A DNA stretch of 64,000 bases, taken from assembly GCA_031841125.1 (NCBI GenBank), contig CM063108.1, forward strand, positions 70,590,344 to 70,654,343, written 5' to 3'. Position numbers and translations under genes: made by a program. The notes under the pieces are model-generated. The model saw only the letters and a list, made by a program, of their open reading frames with translations, was not told the origin of the DNA and searched no databases. How positions within the stretch are numbered: position 1 is the first letter of the stretch; each line of letters starts with the position of its first letter. Positions 61,704-64,000 of this stretch are shown here, in pieces. Origin of the DNA: Acanthococcus lagerstroemiae. Its lineage: Eukaryota; Arthropoda; Insecta; Hemiptera; Eriococcidae.

Positions 61704-62270
61704 TTACATTTGCCTTCCCGTCTGGCCAGTGTAACGGTATTCCTCCAAGTCTGTCTTTTCCACCGCCTACCTCTGGCTGCTTACTAGCCTATTTTATGGG
61801 CTGACTGTCTCTCTGTCTGACTGTCGGTCTCTATTCAATTAAATTTTTGGGGAAGACATCTATATGCCCACGCAATTTTTAAGATTTTTTACTGTCAACA
61901 TTGATGTTTTTTCATCAGTGAAATGCTGATTCACTCCTTCATTGACCCTAATTTAAACAATCGGACCGTTCGCTGGTCCGCCGTTAGGAAAACTGGCTAT
62001 TATCGCTAATTTCTTAGTAATTATTCAGAGAAGATTTTGATCATTAATTGAATTTGCATAATTTTCATTATCGAAGATTCAGAGTTTTCCCCTTTCTTTC
62101 TGTTTTTTTTTCTTCTTTTACCGACTTTTCGAAGAAAAGGGAGGTATTACACTCGTCACAGTTGTGAAGTTGGGGGCGGGGGCAATGTTTTTTTTGCGTT
62201 TCAGAGTGTTTAGAACACGACTGTAATAGTGGCTGAATTTCAGGTTTCCTTATATATATATATGTACACC
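61704..62270. other. Intergenic, no gene seen
   Basis: Low-complexity T/C-rich stretch (about 62090-62120) and no recognised exons. Confidence 0.45.
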
Positions 62271-62279
62271 TTAATTTTG

Positions 62280-62545
62280 TGGGAAGAAAATCTCAGAAAC
62301 TATTGAATCAATTGATTCCAAATTTTGGTATATTATGGAGAAGTACTCGAAGTTGTTAAAATAAGCTTTTGAAGGCAATCGGTCGAGCCGTTCGTGAGTT
62401 TTCCTTGAGGACAAAATTTGTGGCACAAAAATCTCAGGAACTATCGAATCATTTGATTCCAAATTTTGGTACATTATAGAGAAGTACTCGAAGTTGTATT
62501 GGTGAAAGTTTGATGACAATCTGTTGAGTCGTTCACGAGTTTCCT
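62280..62545. repeat. Two tandem ~143-bp diverged repeats
   Basis: The unit AAAATCTCAGAAACTATTGA through GGTCGAGCCGTTCGTGAGTT is followed by a second, diverged unit starting AAAATCTCAGGAACTATCGA and ending TTGAGTCGTTCACGAGTTTC. The shared core GATTCCAAATTTTGGTA and GAGAAGTACTCGAAGTTGT is well kept. The minus-strand 82-codon frame over it is itself repeated, so it reflects the repeat rather than a gene. Confidence 0.75.
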
Positions 62546-62599
62546 CAATTTAAGTTCAGCATAAGAAGCGCAAGGCGACTTATGTACTCGATGTTGTTT

Positions 62600-62880
62600 G
62601 GGATTTAATTATACGAAATCGAATTTTGATAGCCGCGTAGTTTGTTGTATTATACAAATGTTTCGGTCTTACACGTTTCCGCTTGAATGTATCGATTTCA
62701 AATTTATACGAACTCTAATTTTGATAGCCGGGTAGTTTTATATTTTTATAATACTATTCCCTGTCGAGAGTTGCGTTTTTTAAAACGTGAATGGCCTTAA
62801 ACATTTCAGCCGAATACCACTAGTCCTTGTCGACATTTGCGTTTTTTTTAAAACGTTAACGACTTAAAACGTGTCGACAG
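62600..62880. repeat. Paired short direct repeats
   Basis: AATTTTGATAGCCGCGTAGTTT (near 62622) recurs as TAATTTTGATAGCCGGGTAG (near 62718). GTTGCGTTTTTTAAAACGTG (near 62772) recurs as TTGCGTTTTTTTTAAAACGT (near 62837). With the repeats at 62280-62545 and the hairpins at 62897-62974 this looks like one complex repetitive element of unknown class. Confidence 0.6.
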
Positions 62881-62896
62881 TGTCTTGATTTCGCGA

Positions 62897-62974
62897 GGAA
62901 CGAGCGAAGCGAGTTCCGAGTGCTTTTCGGCCGAAGGCCGAAAAGTCGGTACTGCTTTCGCGAAGCGAAAGCAG
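62897..62974. repeat. Cluster of three GAA-loop hairpins
   Basis: Three successive fold-backs share the loop GAA. They are 62897-62917 (GGAAC...GTTCC, stem with two mismatches), 62923-62945 (CTTTTCGGCC, GAA, then its exact complement) and 62952-62974 (CTGCTTTCGC, GAA, then its exact complement). A T-rich tract follows directly. They could form on DNA or RNA. They may mark the end of a transposable element. Confidence 0.85.
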
Positions 62975-62999
62975 TTTTTTTCTTCTTTTTTTTTTGGCT

Positions 63000-64000
63000 T
63001 GCTTTGTATTGCGGAATTCTATTATACATGTATATACAGATTTATAAAGCCGGATTTCTTTGTTGAAATCTTATGTTTCACTTTGACCCGAGTATTTTCG
63101 ATTACTCTAGCAGGTACGGAAATTTATACATCAACTGAATGAGAGGGAAAGTTAATACTCGTACTCAATAAATTTTAAATGCTTCTAAGTATAACAAAGT
63201 ATGAGAATAATAAAGCTGATGGCAAGATAGGATATATTAGCCATGTGCGGATAACGCACAGCCGGTAAATTATTAGTTACCTACTTCAGCTCCGGCTAAA
63301 ATGAAATGAAAACGAATATGAGAGTGAGTTGAAGTTCACAACGAAAATAGTAGGGGAATAAATAATCTATGACTGACGCGCCAGCGGCACTTACACACAG
63401 AATATGTTCATTTAAATAATCGAACGAGCTGTAAAAATACCTATCTCTTTCTCTTCGCTCGTTTTAAGCTCTTTTTACGTACAAAAGCTTCGAATTCCTT
63501 TAAAAATTTGGACATTCGTATTCGCGATCTTAATGAGCCCTCTCGACGCATCTGTACACATATATCCTTATAAACGCACACGTATTACTTACTCGTAAAA
63601 CGGGCGGGTATAGTTATATTTAAAATTCATAAATACGCTTCGGCCATTTTTGTCGTATACACAATGGAGAGAACAAACGTTTTCATTTCCATCATCGAAG
63701 CGCGTTATCCATTGAAAAAACCGAGCTTTACCTAAGCTATTTTACGTCGATTGAAGAGTTTAATATGAGAATTGATTGAAACTATTTAGTATGACATATG
63801 AAATCGTCCCTTTTTCTGATTTTGGAACCCAATGGAGGGTACCGGACTCACTAAAATAAAAATGTAAGAATTACAAAGAAAGATTACGATGACAAGTTTT
63901 TTTCGCAATAAAGTGGAAAAAATAGATTTACAATTTTTTCTGCTCGTTTATTTTTCGTCATTTTAACAATGATTAGCTCCGCATATGTGTAATTAATTGT
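63000..64000. other. Intergenic, no gene seen
   Basis: AT-rich to the end of the window, short frames only. No receptor exon, repeat end or RNA gene was recognised. Confidence 0.5.

Noticed and set aside
62952..62990. Hairpin plus T-run resembling a bacterial terminator
   Set aside because: The context is eukaryotic and it is one of three similar hairpins in a repeat; there is no bacterial gene nearby.
1..64000. CRISPR arrays, operons, viral genes
   Set aside because: No regularly spaced repeats with unique spacers, no gene packing of a prokaryote, and no recognisable viral coding sequence.

Overview
This is eukaryotic nuclear DNA from an arthropod, almost certainly an insect. It is AT-rich and has small coding exons separated by GT-AG introns. 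It carries a cluster of seven-transmembrane gustatory (chemosensory) receptor genes, many DNA transposons and MITEs, tRNA-like SINEs, and a mitochondrial cytochrome b fragment in the nucleus. A sap-feeding hemipteran is my guess for the host, but nothing in the window proves the order. No operons, CRISPR arrays, rRNA genes or intact tRNA genes were found.

The meaningful genes are two subfamilies of gustatory receptors (GR, 7tm_7 type), all on the + strand. Subfamily 1 (2.8-28.6 kb) has three intact large 5' exons (2828-3721, 6545-7447, 8779-9660). Each ends in a phase-0 GTAAGT donor at the same point of the protein. No intact 3' exons lie next to them. A decayed A-B-C set of 3' exons lies at 12607-13250, and an intact set with no 5' exon of its own lies at 23109-24081. 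The intact set is repeated at 27652-28628 inside a 4.5-kb direct tandem duplication (22104-26630 and 26631-31184). The simplest reading is a Gr39a-like locus in which alternative first exons share one C-terminal exon set.

Subfamily 2 (36.9-52.7 kb) has three complete four-exon genes with their own 3' exons: 36874-38859, 45324-46793 and 48533-52702. They encode about 379, 370 and 368 residues. All introns are phase 0, and each protein ends in the GR signature (C-x-L-x-x-T-Y ... Y-L-[IV]-V-E-[ILM]-Q-[FL]). A relic third exon of another copy lies at 48079-48165.

The rest is mostly transposable elements and their remains. There is a decayed MULE (about 9790-12200) in the intron after the third subfamily-1 exon and an internally deleted hAT with exact 8-bp target duplication (32055-33461). 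A frameshifted PIF/Harbinger lies at 60357-61703, and a 3.6-kb element of unknown class has TIRs and CAGTGTA-like subterminal repeats (16740-20368). There are several MITEs (15397-16366, 14242-14504, 7872-8061, 19027-19287, 22435-22545). Two short retroposons have exact target duplications (43918-44136 and 43102-43177). A GC-rich block (58420-59280) abuts the cytochrome b fragment (59281-59560). A repeat-dense end (62271-63000) includes a run of three hairpins with GAA loops. The remaining intergenic DNA shows only microsatellites and low-complexity sequence.
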